Source of the DNA: an uncultured Oscillospiraceae bacterium
GTDB lineage: Bacteria > Bacillota > Clostridia > Oscillospirales > Oscillospiraceae
Direction of reading: 5' to 3'
NCBI GenBank assembly: GCA_934567355.1
Contig: CAKTJC010000014.1
Location: 7,373-71,372 of the forward strand
DNA: 64,000 bases
Below, piece after piece: positions 29,799-37,779 of this stretch. Made by a program: the position numbers and the translations under genes. Numbering within the stretch: position 1 is the first letter of the stretch; every line of letters begins with the position of its first letter. Under the pieces are notes generated by a model, which saw nothing but the letters and a program-made list of their open reading frames with translations, was not told the origin of the DNA and made no database searches.

Positions 29799-30976
29799 TG
29801 GAAAAGTCCATCGAAAAGGCTCTGAATGACTTGGGCAGCGCCGTCAAAGAGCATCTGGATCGGGAGGGGCAGATTCTCTCCGCAATGGATGCCTTCTCCG
29901 TCCTGCTGCGGCAGCAGCTGGAACGCATCGACAATATGCAAACCGACAAGGTGGATTTCTCTCAAAAGGAAACCGTTACCATCGGCGTTATCAACGGGGA
30001 CGGCATCGGCGAAATCATTGTTCCCCAAGCAAAGCGGGTGCTGGAAGCGCTGCTTGCCGATGAAATTCAGTCCGGCAAGGTGATTGTCAAGCAGATTCAG
30101 GGCTTGACCATCGAAAACCGGCTGGCGCTGGGCAAGAGCGTCCCGGCGGATGTGCTTGCCGACATCAAGGCCTGTGATGTGCTGCTGAAAGGCCCCACTA
30201 CCACCCCCATGGGCGGCAAAATGGAGAGCGCCAATGTGACGCTGCGCCGGGAGCTGGATTTGTACGCCAACGTCCGTCCGGTGAGCATCCCGGAGGAGGG
30301 CATTGACTGGATGTTCTACCGGGAGAATACCGAGGGGGAGTATGTGCTGGGCAGCCGGGGCGTTTCCCTGGATGGTATGGCCGTGGATTTCAAGGTTACC
30401 ACCGATGCCGGAACCCGGCGCATTGCCCGTGCCGCCTTTGACTATGCCCGCCAGAACGGCAAAACAAGGGTGAGCATCGTCACCAAGGCCAATATCATGA
30501 AAAAAACTGACGGCAAATTCACCGCCATTGCCCACGAGGTAGCCAAGGATTATCCTGAAATCGCCGTGGACGACTGGTATATTGACATTATGACCGCCAA
30601 CCTGGTGAATCCCGCCATCCGCAATCAGTTCCAGGTGGTGCTGCTGCCCAACCTCTACGGCGACATCATCACCGATGAAGCTGCCCAGATTCAAGGCGGT
30701 GTGGGCACGGCGGGCAGTGCCAACATCGGTGACCGTTTTGCCATATTTGAGGCCATCCACGGCTCTGCCCCCCGGCTTATGGAACTGGGACTGGGGGAAT
30801 TTGCCAATCCCCAGAGCATTCTGAAAGCCGAGGCCATGCTCCTGCGCCACATCTGCCGCCCCTACGCCGCGGAGCGATTGGAGCGGGCATTGAGCGACAA
30901 CCTCCTGCCCATCACCGGTGACAAAACCGGCGTGACCTGCAAAGAATACGTCGATAAGTTGCTGGAACTGTTATAA
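29798..30976 (+). CDS. icd: Isocitrate dehydrogenase (isocitrate/isopropylmalate dehydrogenase family)
   Basis: Oxidative decarboxylation of isocitrate to 2-oxoglutarate. 392 residues; its ATG shares one base with the aconitase stop (TAATG). The dehydrogenase core begins near residue 57 (TIGVINGDGIGEII). Substrate-site motifs are RRELDLYANVRPV and YRENTEGEY, and DIMTANLVNPAIRNQF and LPNLYGDIITDEAAQIQGG are typical of the family. The first ~56 residues form a charged, probably helical, extension not found in standard members. Context decides for isocitrate over isopropylmalate. NAD versus NADP preference cannot be read with confidence. Confidence 0.88.
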   Translation: MEKSIEKALNDLGSAVKEHLDREGQILSAMDAFSVLLRQQLERIDNMQTDKVDFSQKETVTIGVINGDGIGEIIVPQAKRVLEALLADEIQSGKVIVKQIQGLTIENRLALGKSVPADVLADIKACDVLLKGPTTTPMGGKMESANVTLRRELDLYANVRPVSIPEEGIDWMFYRENTEGEYVLGSRGVSLDGMAVDFKVTTDAGTRRIARAAFDYARQNGKTRVSIVTKANIMKKTDGKFTAIAHEVAKDYPEIAVDDWYIDIMTANLVNPAIRNQFQVVLLPNLYGDIITDEAAQIQGGVGTAGSANIGDRFAIFEAIHGSAPRLMELGLGEFANPQSILKAEAMLLRHICRPYAAERLERALSDNLLPITGDKTGVTCKEYVDKLLELL

Positions 30977-30979
30977 AAT

Positions 30980-31027
30980 GTGAAAAGAGCTCGGACGGAT
31001 TCCTGTCTGAGCTCTTTTCACGGCAAG
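30980..31027 (+). terminator. Terminator of the 2-oxoglutarate operon
   Basis: Stem GTGAAAAGAGCTC with its perfect complement, inner loop partly paired, near-symmetric so possibly bidirectional for the convergent rlmA gene. Confidence 0.8.
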
Positions 31028-31125
31028 TTTTTTCGATTCGCCCCATCGTCGTAAATATTTGGAGCTGCTGTAATTTTTTCAAATTCTCCCGTATATTCGA
31101 CTCTTTTCCGGGAAAAGTAGCACTG

Positions 31126-31926
31126 TCAGATGGCACGGTAAATGTTCAGGATGCAGCTGGCGGTGTCGTGGAGTATGGTTGTCTCGGCCAGTCGCTGGGC
31201 GCCCGCTTTTCCGATGCGGAACAGATGGGGCGTCATGGCAAAAAGACGTTGAATCTGCTCTCCCTCCAGCGTGAAATCAAAGGAGATTTGCCGGGACTCC
31301 AGCAGTTCAAAGCCCGGAAGCGCCGGGACGGTATTCTTCGGCTTGTGGGTCAGTACGTCGTAGACGATGGATTTCAGACCCAGCAGGTGGTCTTCAGCGG
31401 CCAGTACCTGAAGAAAAAGTCCGTTTTTCCGCAGCACCCGCCGGAATTCCCCCGGAAGGGTCAGGGCAAAGAGACTGCACAGCGTCCCCACGCTGTCATC
31501 CGGCACGGGAATATGCGCCGCCGTGGCACAGAGCCAGGCGCAGGCTTTGTATTGCCCGGCGGCGCAGCGGACGGCTTCCTTGGAAATGTCCAGCCCCGTC
31601 AGGGGCGCACCCACGGCGGCGGCCAGACGGGCGGAATAATAGCCCTCGCCGCAGCCTACGTCCAGGATCTCTCCCTGCGCGCCGTAGTCCAGCGCCGCCT
31701 GGTTCAGGGCATCGGAGATGGGTGCGTAGAAGCCTGCCTCCAAAAAGGCGCGGCGGGAGAGCACCTGCTGCCGGGTATCGCCGGGGTCAAGGGAGTGCTT
31801 CTGCTGCACGGTGAGCAGATTCACGTATCCCTGCCGGGCAATGTCGAAGCTGTGCCCCTGGGGGCAGACGTATCGCCTTTCTTCCCGGCGCAGCCGCTGG
31901 GCACAGATGGGGCACTGATAATCCAT
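31126..31926 (-). CDS. rlmA: 23S rRNA (guanine-N1)-methyltransferase, RlmA type
   Basis: 266 residues from the ATG at 31926 (AGGG upstream; a TTG six codons earlier is less likely). N-terminal zinc finger C5-x2-C8 ... C21-x3-H25 (YQCPICAQ, YVCPQGHSF) followed by DIARQGYVNLL, the diagnostic start of RlmA/TlrB proteins. The SAM-binding motif is ILDVGCGEGYYS, and the SLFALTLPGEFRRVL segment continues the Rossmann fold. Methylates guanine in a 23S rRNA hairpin; some relatives confer macrolide resistance, but nothing here shows that. Confidence 0.9.
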   Translation of the reverse strand: MDYQCPICAQRLRREERRYVCPQGHSFDIARQGYVNLLTVQQKHSLDPGDTRQQVLSRRAFLEAGFYAPISDALNQAALDYGAQGEILDVGCGEGYYSARLAAAVGAPLTGLDISKEAVRCAAGQYKACAWLCATAAHIPVPDDSVGTLCSLFALTLPGEFRRVLRKNGLFLQVLAAEDHLLGLKSIVYDVLTHKPKNTVPALPGFELLESRQISFDFTLEGEQIQRLFAMTPHLFRIGKAGAQRLAETTILHDTASCILNIYRAI

Positions 31927-31993
31927 GAAGATCCCTGCTTTCAAAAGACTGCCACTATTTTACATGATGAATTCCCATTCGTCAAATATATCA

Positions 31994-32215
31994 AAGGAAG
32001 CTCTGATGAAATCGGCAAGAGCTGACAGCGAGAGATTTTTCACCGGATGAAGGTTTCAAAAGCACCGGAATACTCTATGTACCCGCAAGGGGCATGCCGC
32101 ATCCGTAAGCCGGCTCCCGCCGGCAACGGCTGCGCTATATTTCCCACTTTTGAAACCGCACAGCCAGGGAAAAAGATCCGCTGCTCAGCCGAAGTCGATT
32201 TATTCAGAGGTTCCC
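31994..32215. repeat. Palindromic interspersed repeat, copy E (inverted, with extra loop sequence)
   Basis: Opposite orientation to A, B, D and F. Inner arms GGTTTCAAAAG/CTTTTGAAACC are those of copy A, but the loop holds about 55 extra bases that themselves form a GCCGGCTCCCGCCGGC-type hairpin. The right end runs into the ribosome site of the deacetylase gene. Confidence 0.8.
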
Positions 32216-32236
32216 AAAGGAAAGGATGTGTGTGCC

Positions 32237-32908
32237 GTGCGGAAATTTTGTCTGCTGCTTTGCTGCCTTCTTGCGCTGGCAGTGCCGGTACGGGCGGAGG
32301 ACGACGCCAAATATGTGGCACTGACCTTTGATGACGGCCCCTCCGGCCGTTACACCGACCGCCTGCTGGACGGCCTGAAGGAGCGGGGGGCGTCGGCGAC
32401 CTTCTTGCTGTGCGGCTACCGCATCAAGCAGTACCCCCAGGAGGCAAAGCGCATTCAAGAGGAGGGGCACGAGATCGGAAACCACGGCTACAGCCACCGC
32501 AATATGCAGCAGCTCAGCCGCCGGGAGATCGCCCAGGAGCTGATCGATACCCAGCAGCTTCTGGAGGGCGTGAATATCCGCTTCCTTCGTCCCCCCGGCG
32601 GGTGCTGCAGCGATGGCGTCCGCCAGATCGCAGAGGCACGGGGACTGGCGATCCTCAATTGGTCGGTGGATCCCCGGGATTGGGCAAGCCAGGATGCTTC
32701 CTCCATCGAGTCGGCAGTGCTGAAAAATGTGGCGGACGGGGATGTGATCCTCCTGCATGACATGTCGGACAGTTCTGTCTCCGCTGCGCTGCACATCATC
32801 GACCAGCTCAGCGCCCAGGGCTACCGCTTCGTCACCGCCTCCCAGCTCGCCGCCCTGCGCGGCTGCGTCCCCAAAGCGGGGAAGGTTTATCACAGCTTTC
32901 CAAAGTAA
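32237..32908 (+). CDS. Secreted polysaccharide deacetylase, CE4
   Basis: 223 residues from a GTG at 32237, with GGAAAGGA upstream. Signal peptide MRKFCLLLCCLLALAVPVRA. The NodB domain has TFDDGPS (D32/D33), the metal-binding HxxxH at H83/H87 (GNHGYSH), RPPGG, and the LLHD motif near the end. Likely removes N- or O-acetyl groups from peptidoglycan or other extracellular glycan; small CE4 proteins of this kind include sporulation and cell-wall enzymes. It is the sole gene of its transcription unit, flanked on both sides by repeat copies. Confidence 0.88.
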   Translation: MRKFCLLLCCLLALAVPVRAEDDAKYVALTFDDGPSGRYTDRLLDGLKERGASATFLLCGYRIKQYPQEAKRIQEEGHEIGNHGYSHRNMQQLSRREIAQELIDTQQLLEGVNIRFLRPPGGCCSDGVRQIAEARGLAILNWSVDPRDWASQDASSIESAVLKNVADGDVILLHDMSDSSVSAALHIIDQLSAQGYRFVTASQLAALRGCVPKAGKVYHSFPK

Positions 32909-32913
32909 AAAAA

Positions 32914-32943
32914 TTCTGCCCCGACCGTGCTGCCGGGGCAGAA
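32914..32943 (+). terminator. Terminator after the deacetylase gene
   Basis: Perfect 10-bp stem TTCTGCCCCG/CGGGGCAGAA, 10-nt loop, AT-rich on both sides. Confidence 0.75.
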
Positions 32944-32961
32944 AATAATTTCGCGGGAAAT

Positions 32962-33128
32962 TAGGGAACCTCTGAATAAATCGTCTGCGGCCGGACAGCG
33001 GGCCTTTTGTCCCCATGCCGCAGGATGAAAAATGGGAAATACACAAAGTATTCCGCCATTTTCCATCCTTTGCCTGGGAACAAAATCCCTCGCTGCCAGC
33101 TCTTGCCGATTTCATCAGAGCTTCCTTA
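32962..33128. repeat. Palindromic interspersed repeat, copy F
   Basis: Full copy between convergent genes. Inner arms GGATGAAAAATGG and CCATTTTCCATCC around GAAATACACAAAGTATTCCG. The right end includes the TAA stop of the sulfatase gene (complement of 33126-33128). Confidence 0.85.
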
Positions 33129-34595
33129 GGAATTCTTTAATCCCATGCGTACATATTGCTCCTGGGGAGCATCGTTTTCCTGCATCAGACGGATCATGGC
33201 ATCCACCAGACGCTGCTCTGTTTCGGGAGCGCAGATGGGGTGGTTCTGGTGCGGATCGGTTTCCAGGTCGTAAAGTACGGTGCCCTGGCTGAATTTGATC
33301 GTGGTATCTCCGGAAAGATCCTCCCCCGCATCGGTGCGCAGCAGGGGCACACCCTTGGTGAAGGAGAAGCCGGGGCTGAGCGTGGCCGTTGCCAGCTCCG
33401 CCGGGGAGAAGAGGCAGCGCATGTGCGTCGGCATTACGGTGTAGTTGTAAATGGGGCTGTTTCCGGGCAGGGGATCGCGCATATAAACATAGCGGCCGTC
33501 GGTGATATTGATTTGACCGCCATGGAGACCAAAGAGCGCATATTCACGCACCGGCGTGTCGTCGCAGAGTGTCCGCTCCAGATTGAAGCCCTGCATGTCC
33601 TTCGTGGGCTGCTGTCCGAAGAAAGCCAGCAGCGTCTCCGGCACGTCGATGTTCTGGATCAGTGCTTTCCTGCGCTGCCCGGCTGCCTCCGGGTGCCGGG
33701 GATCCCACATAAAGAAGGGGATGTGCGCCGTCTCGTTGAACCAGGGGTGGCAGCATTTTGCCCACCGGTCGTGCTCTCCCAGCAGGAAGCCGTGGTCGGT
33801 GTTGACAATCAGCAGGGTGTCCTTCCACAGATCATTTTCGTCCATATAGTCCAGGAATTTGCCCAGATAGGTGTCGCACATGGTCAGCAGCGCCGCGTAT
33901 TGCCTGCGCAGGTGCTGCACCGCCTCCGGCGGCTCCGTGACCATGCCGTATTCCGGCCAGTCGAATTGGGGGCCGGTGTAGCCGTCAGGATAGAGCTGCC
34001 GGTATTTTTCCTGCGTAAAGAAGGGCTCGTGGGGGTCAAAGCATTCCCAGTGGAGGAACCAGTTATCCGCATCCTTGTTTTTTTCCAAGAATTCCATGCC
34101 CAGCCGGAAAACCTGCGCCATGGGTTGCTTGTCCTCCGTGTCCATGTATTCGCGGTTGACAAGATCCTGCCGCCACATCCGCCCATAGTGCGGGGGTACG
34201 ACAGGGTCGGTCACCTGCCCCTTCCAGCAGTCGCCCTCCTGCCCCCGGACGATTTCCCAGCTGCTGTAGCGGTTGTGATAGGTTGCGCCGCCATCCTCCC
34301 AGTAGTGCTGGTGGTCGCTGATCAGGTGGGTATATACTCCCGCCTCCCTGAGCATCTGCGGCATCGAATCGTCGAAGGGCTCCACGGGTCCCCATGCCCT
34401 GTGCAGAAAATTCAGCCGCCCGGTGTGCAGCTCTCTGCGCGCCGGCATGCAGGGCAGACTCCCCACATAGCAGTTTTCAAACACAGCCGTATGCGCCGCC
34501 AGCCGCTGAAAATTGGGCGTAATCGTCCAATCGCACCCGTAAGGGGAGAGCATCCGGCGGCACAGCGTGTCAAACATTAACATGATTGCTTTCAT
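33126..34595 (-). CDS. Sulfatase (formylglycine-dependent)
   Basis: 489 residues, alkaline-phosphatase superfamily. The CxPxR activation motif is C49 in SLPCMPARRELHTGR, so C49 should become formylglycine. Metal ligands include MFDTLC at the N-terminus and NTDHGFLLGEHD. No signal peptide, so it is cytoplasmic and would act on imported sulfate esters. It is the last gene of the operon, 7 nt after the ATPase gene. No formylglycine-generating or anSME gene is in the window. Substrate unknown; the importer suggests a small organosulfur compound or sulfated sugar. Confidence 0.88.
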   Translation of the reverse strand: MKAIMLMFDTLCRRMLSPYGCDWTITPNFQRLAAHTAVFENCYVGSLPCMPARRELHTGRLNFLHRAWGPVEPFDDSMPQMLREAGVYTHLISDHQHYWEDGGATYHNRYSSWEIVRGQEGDCWKGQVTDPVVPPHYGRMWRQDLVNREYMDTEDKQPMAQVFRLGMEFLEKNKDADNWFLHWECFDPHEPFFTQEKYRQLYPDGYTGPQFDWPEYGMVTEPPEAVQHLRRQYAALLTMCDTYLGKFLDYMDENDLWKDTLLIVNTDHGFLLGEHDRWAKCCHPWFNETAHIPFFMWDPRHPEAAGQRRKALIQNIDVPETLLAFFGQQPTKDMQGFNLERTLCDDTPVREYALFGLHGGQINITDGRYVYMRDPLPGNSPIYNYTVMPTHMRCLFSPAELATATLSPGFSFTKGVPLLRTDAGEDLSGDTTIKFSQGTVLYDLETDPHQNHPICAPETEQRLVDAMIRLMQENDAPQEQYVRMGLKNS

Positions 34596-34602
34596 ACTGT
34601 TT

Positions 34603-35349
34603 TCACCACCATTTAATCAGTTCCGTGACCTGGTTGCGCAGATCGATAAACTCGGGAGCCACAACATTTCTTGGGCGCGGCAGAGGATTGCTCAGCCGCT
34701 TTTTGATGCTGGTGGGCTTGTTGGTCAGCACCAGAATGTTTTCGCTCAGATAAACGGCTTCTTCAATATTGTGCGTGATAAAGATCACGGTTGTACCAAG
34801 CTGCTTCCACAGTCGGAGCAGTTCATCCTCCAGCCGGAATCGAAGCTCCACATCCAGCTGACCATAGGGCTCGTCCATCAGGAGAATGTCGGGCTTCACG
34901 GCAAAGGCTCTGGCAATGACGACCCGCTGGAGCATGCTGGTGGACAGTTCCACGGGATAATAGTCCTTGTACTTGGTCAGGCCGACCATTTCCAGCACCT
35001 CAGCAACTTCCCGCTTGATTTCGTCCTTGGGCTTGCGCTTCATTTTAAGACCAAAGGCAACATTCTGCTCCACAGTAAGCCAGCTCATGGTGGAATATTC
35101 CTGGAAGATGTAGGCAATATTGTGCTTCTTGGTGTCAACCTGCTCTCCATTTGCGAGGATTTGCCCGGAGGTCAGATTGTAGAGACCGGTGATGCAGTTG
35201 AGAAAGGTTGTCTTTCCGCAGCCGGTGGGACCGACAATGCAGAGAAATTCGCCTCGGTGTACGTCAAAGGATACATCATCGAGCACCTTTAGATCCCCAA
35301 AGGATTTCGTCATGTGATCCACATGTAAAATTACATCCTGTTCGTTCAT
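34603..35349 (-). CDS. ABC importer ATPase (SsuB/TauB type) with degenerate signature motif
   Basis: 248 residues. Walker A GPTGCGKTT, Q-loop FQEY, Walker B ILLMDEPYGQLD and H-loop ITHNIEEA are intact. The LSGGQ signature is replaced by LSTSMLQRVVIARA, which would impair one ATP site. It belongs to the nitrate/sulfonate/taurine ATPase group. A second ATPase gene lies just upstream, so the two may have formed a heterodimer with one consensus and one degenerate site. Confidence 0.88.
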   Translation of the reverse strand: MNEQDVILHVDHMTKSFGDLKVLDDVSFDVHRGEFLCIVGPTGCGKTTFLNCITGLYNLTSGQILANGEQVDTKKHNIAYIFQEYSTMSWLTVEQNVAFGLKMKRKPKDEIKREVAEVLEMVGLTKYKDYYPVELSTSMLQRVVIARAFAVKPDILLMDEPYGQLDVELRFRLEDELLRLWKQLGTTVIFITHNIEEAVYLSENILVLTNKPTSIKKRLSNPLPRPRNVVAPEFIDLRNQVTELIKWW

Positions 35350-35361
35350 AGCCGTTCCTCC

Positions 35362-36111
35362 TTACAGGGATTTGTCCACGACGGCGCTGATTTCCTCCCG
35401 AAGCGCCAGAAAGGCGGGATCCACATAGTCCCGGGGACGGGGAAGATTTACGGGGTATTCCTTTTTGATCCTGGTGGGACAATTGGTCATTACAACGATT
35501 CGATCCGCCAGATAAATGGCTTCCTCAATATTGTTGGTCACAAAGACAATGGTGCGCTTCTCTTTTTCCCAGATTTTCATCAGATCTTCCTGCATCAGGT
35601 ATCGGGTCTGAGCGTCCAGGTGACCGAAGGGCTCGTCCATGAAAAGCACCTTGGGTTCGTTGCAGTAGGCCCTGGCAATGCCGACCCGCTGCTGCATTCC
35701 GCCGGAGAGCTAATTGGGGAATCGATTTTCAAATCCGCTCAGCCCAACCAGGTCAATATAATGCTGCGCAATTTTCCGGCGCTCTGCCTTGGGTACGCCC
35801 CGTACCTTGGGGCCGTATTCCACGTTGCCCATAACCGTCAGCCAGGGGAACAGTGCCATTCTCTGGTATACCACACCCCGGTCGGGGCCGGGTTTTGTGA
35901 CAAGGCTTCCATTTACCGTGACGGTGCCGCCGCTTACGGGCTCCAGCCCTGCCATGCAGTTAATCATGGTGGATTTTCCGCATTGGCCGGGGCCAAAGAG
36001 CACCAAAAGCTCGTTTTCCTTTACGTTCAGGGTAACATCGTCCACAACCGACACACTCCCACGGGAGGTTTCAAAGGTTTTCTTCAGATTGGTGCATTCA
36101 ATCATATTCAT
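35362..36111 (-). pseudogene. ABC importer ATPase (SsuB/TauB type) interrupted by in-frame TAG
   Basis: Full-length 249-codon frame with one TAG at 35710-35712 (codon 134), reading GFENRFPN*LSGGMQQRVGIARAY. Homologues carry Gln here, so a CAG to TAG change explains it. Everything else is intact: Walker A GPGQCGKST, signature LSGGMQQR, Walker B VLFMDEPFGHLD, H-loop VTNNIEEA (Asn instead of His). The start overlaps the permease stop (ATGA, 36111). As written the product ends before the signature motif and would be inactive. The alternatives are suppression or a base-call error. Confidence 0.8.
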
Positions 36112-36902
36112 TTGCCTCTCACACTCCATCTGCAAAGCTTTGCCTCAATTGCGCGCATGGTGACTGCCAGTACATAGCCGACGATGCCAATGGCGACGAT
36201 GCCGACAAGGATCTGAACGGTGCTGTTGCTGTCCTGCCCCTTAATGATGCACCAGCCAACGCCCTCGGAGGAGCGCACCATTTCTGCTGCCACAACGGTT
36301 GCCCACGAAGTGCCGACGGCAATTTGCAGGCCTGCAAAAATCTGTGGCACGCAGGAGGGGAGCACGATCGAGGTAAATACCTGGCGGTTGGAGGCTCCCA
36401 GCATTTTGGCAGCGCCCATCAGTTCCGGATCCACCGCCCGAACACCGGAGTAGGCGTTCATCGTTACAGCACAGAAGGCAGAATAAAAAATCAGAAAATA
36501 CTTGGATGCTTCGCCCAACCCAAACCATACGATGGACAGCGGAATCCAGGCAATGGGCGGAATCGGACGCAGAATTTCAAACAGGGGACGGAAAAAAGCG
36601 CTGAATGGGCGGAACCAGCCCATAAGGATACCAAGCACAATTCCGGCGAGAGAACCAAGCACGAAGCCTACCAACACTCGGCTCAAGCTCCACAGAATGT
36701 GCCCCTCAATGGTGTGAGTGCCGATGGGCGTCCAGATTGCCCGGATGAAGGCACTGATGGTTTCAATGGGGCCGGCGAGAACGAGTCCGGCCTTGGTAAA
36801 CATAACGACGAGCTGCCATACCAACAGAAACACGGCAATGGCGACGGCGGCACAAATGGATTTCTGATATTTGGTTGCAGTTGCCTGAAAACGGTTAACC
36901 AT
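36108..36902 (-). CDS. ABC importer permease (SsuC/TauC type)
   Basis: 264 residues from the ATG at 36902, which overlaps the preceding permease gene by 8 nt. Hydrophobic throughout, with the BPD_transp_1 region GSLAGIVLGILMGWFRPF and the coupling loop ELMGAAKMLGASNRQVFTSIVLP. It ends by overlapping the ATPase start. Paired with the next-listed permease as the membrane heterodimer. Confidence 0.88.
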   Translation of the reverse strand: MVNRFQATATKYQKSICAAVAIAVFLLVWQLVVMFTKAGLVLAGPIETISAFIRAIWTPIGTHTIEGHILWSLSRVLVGFVLGSLAGIVLGILMGWFRPFSAFFRPLFEILRPIPPIAWIPLSIVWFGLGEASKYFLIFYSAFCAVTMNAYSGVRAVDPELMGAAKMLGASNRQVFTSIVLPSCVPQIFAGLQIAVGTSWATVVAAEMVRSSEGVGWCIIKGQDSNSTVQILVGIVAIGIVGYVLAVTMRAIEAKLCRWSVRGK

Positions 36903-37680
36903 CTCTGCGTACCCCCTTGACGATCTTGCTTTCAATAAGCGAAAGGATGCCGGAGAACACAGCGCCAATGACGCCGATGGCAATCATGCCGCAAATGATG
37001 ATGTCCGGACGGTAAATTCCGCGCGCCTGTTGGATCATATAGCCAAGTCCCTTGGTGGACGCCAGCATTTCCGCGGCAACGATGCATGTCCAGGCAGCGC
37101 CCAGCGCCACACGGACGCCGGTCATCACCATGGGCAGAGCGGTAGGAATGGCGATATTCACAAGCATCTGAGTATCCGAGGCACCAAAGGTCTGCCCTAC
37201 CCACAGGTGCACCTCTTTGGTCTGCCGGATACCGGTATAGGAATTGAGCACGCAGGGCACAAAGGCAGAGAGAAAAACGGTGACGATTTTTGGCGTGATG
37301 CCGATGCCGAAGAGAATAATCATCAAGGGAATCCAGGCAAGGCCGGGCACCGGACGCAGAAGGTCAAAGATGGGACGGACAAACAAGTCCACCTTTTTGT
37401 ACCAGGCCATAAAGATGCCCAGCGGCGTACCGATGATAACACCCATGAGCCAGCCGCCAAGTGCAATGCGCAGAGAGGAGAGGATATGCTGGGGCAGTGT
37501 TGAGCCGTCCGGCGCGGTGCTGGTGAGCTTTTTTACAAAAGTTTTCGCCACGTTTATGGGGCCGGGCAGCGTGGAGGGGCTTGTGAGCTTCAGACAATCG
37601 CAGCACAGCCACCATATTGCAATAAACAGCGCGATGGACAGCACCGAAAGCCATAGATAATTTCGCTTTTTCCTTTTCAT
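36895..37680 (-). CDS. ABC importer permease (SsuC/TauC type)
   Basis: 261 residues; AGGAAGGA before the ATG. N-terminal basic stretch MKRKKRNY then a helix. Family motifs GWLMGVIIGTPLGIFMAWYK and a coupling loop with VGQTFGASDTQMLVNIAIP. About 35% similar by eye to its neighbour, as expected for heterodimeric permeases of the nitrate/sulfonate group. Confidence 0.88.
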   Translation of the reverse strand: MKRKKRNYLWLSVLSIALFIAIWWLCCDCLKLTSPSTLPGPINVAKTFVKKLTSTAPDGSTLPQHILSSLRIALGGWLMGVIIGTPLGIFMAWYKKVDLFVRPIFDLLRPVPGLAWIPLMIILFGIGITPKIVTVFLSAFVPCVLNSYTGIRQTKEVHLWVGQTFGASDTQMLVNIAIPTALPMVMTGVRVALGAAWTCIVAAEMLASTKGLGYMIQQARGIYRPDIIICGMIAIGVIGAVFSGILSLIESKIVKGVRRDG

Positions 37681-37725
37681 GTTCCGTCCTTCCTTTCATA
37701 AAGAGAACCGCAAGCATTTATGAGA

Positions 37726-37767
37726 ATCCTCCCAGACAAGCACATAATCCGGCTTGCCTGGGAGGAT
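37726..37767 (-). promoter_or_regulatory. Intercistronic hairpin after the binding-protein gene
   Basis: 16-bp stem with one mismatch (ATCCTCCCAGACAAGC region with its complement), 10-nt loop, between the binding-protein stop and the first permease. Same placement as the hairpin at 937-965, again with no U-tract. Probably sets the ratio of binding protein to permease. Confidence 0.6.
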
Positions 37768-37779
37768 GGCGTTGCCTGA

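Noticed and set aside
31126..31926. Macrolide-resistance gene TlrB
   Set aside because: Motifs only support the RlmA family; housekeeping methylation is the default and nothing in the context indicates resistance.
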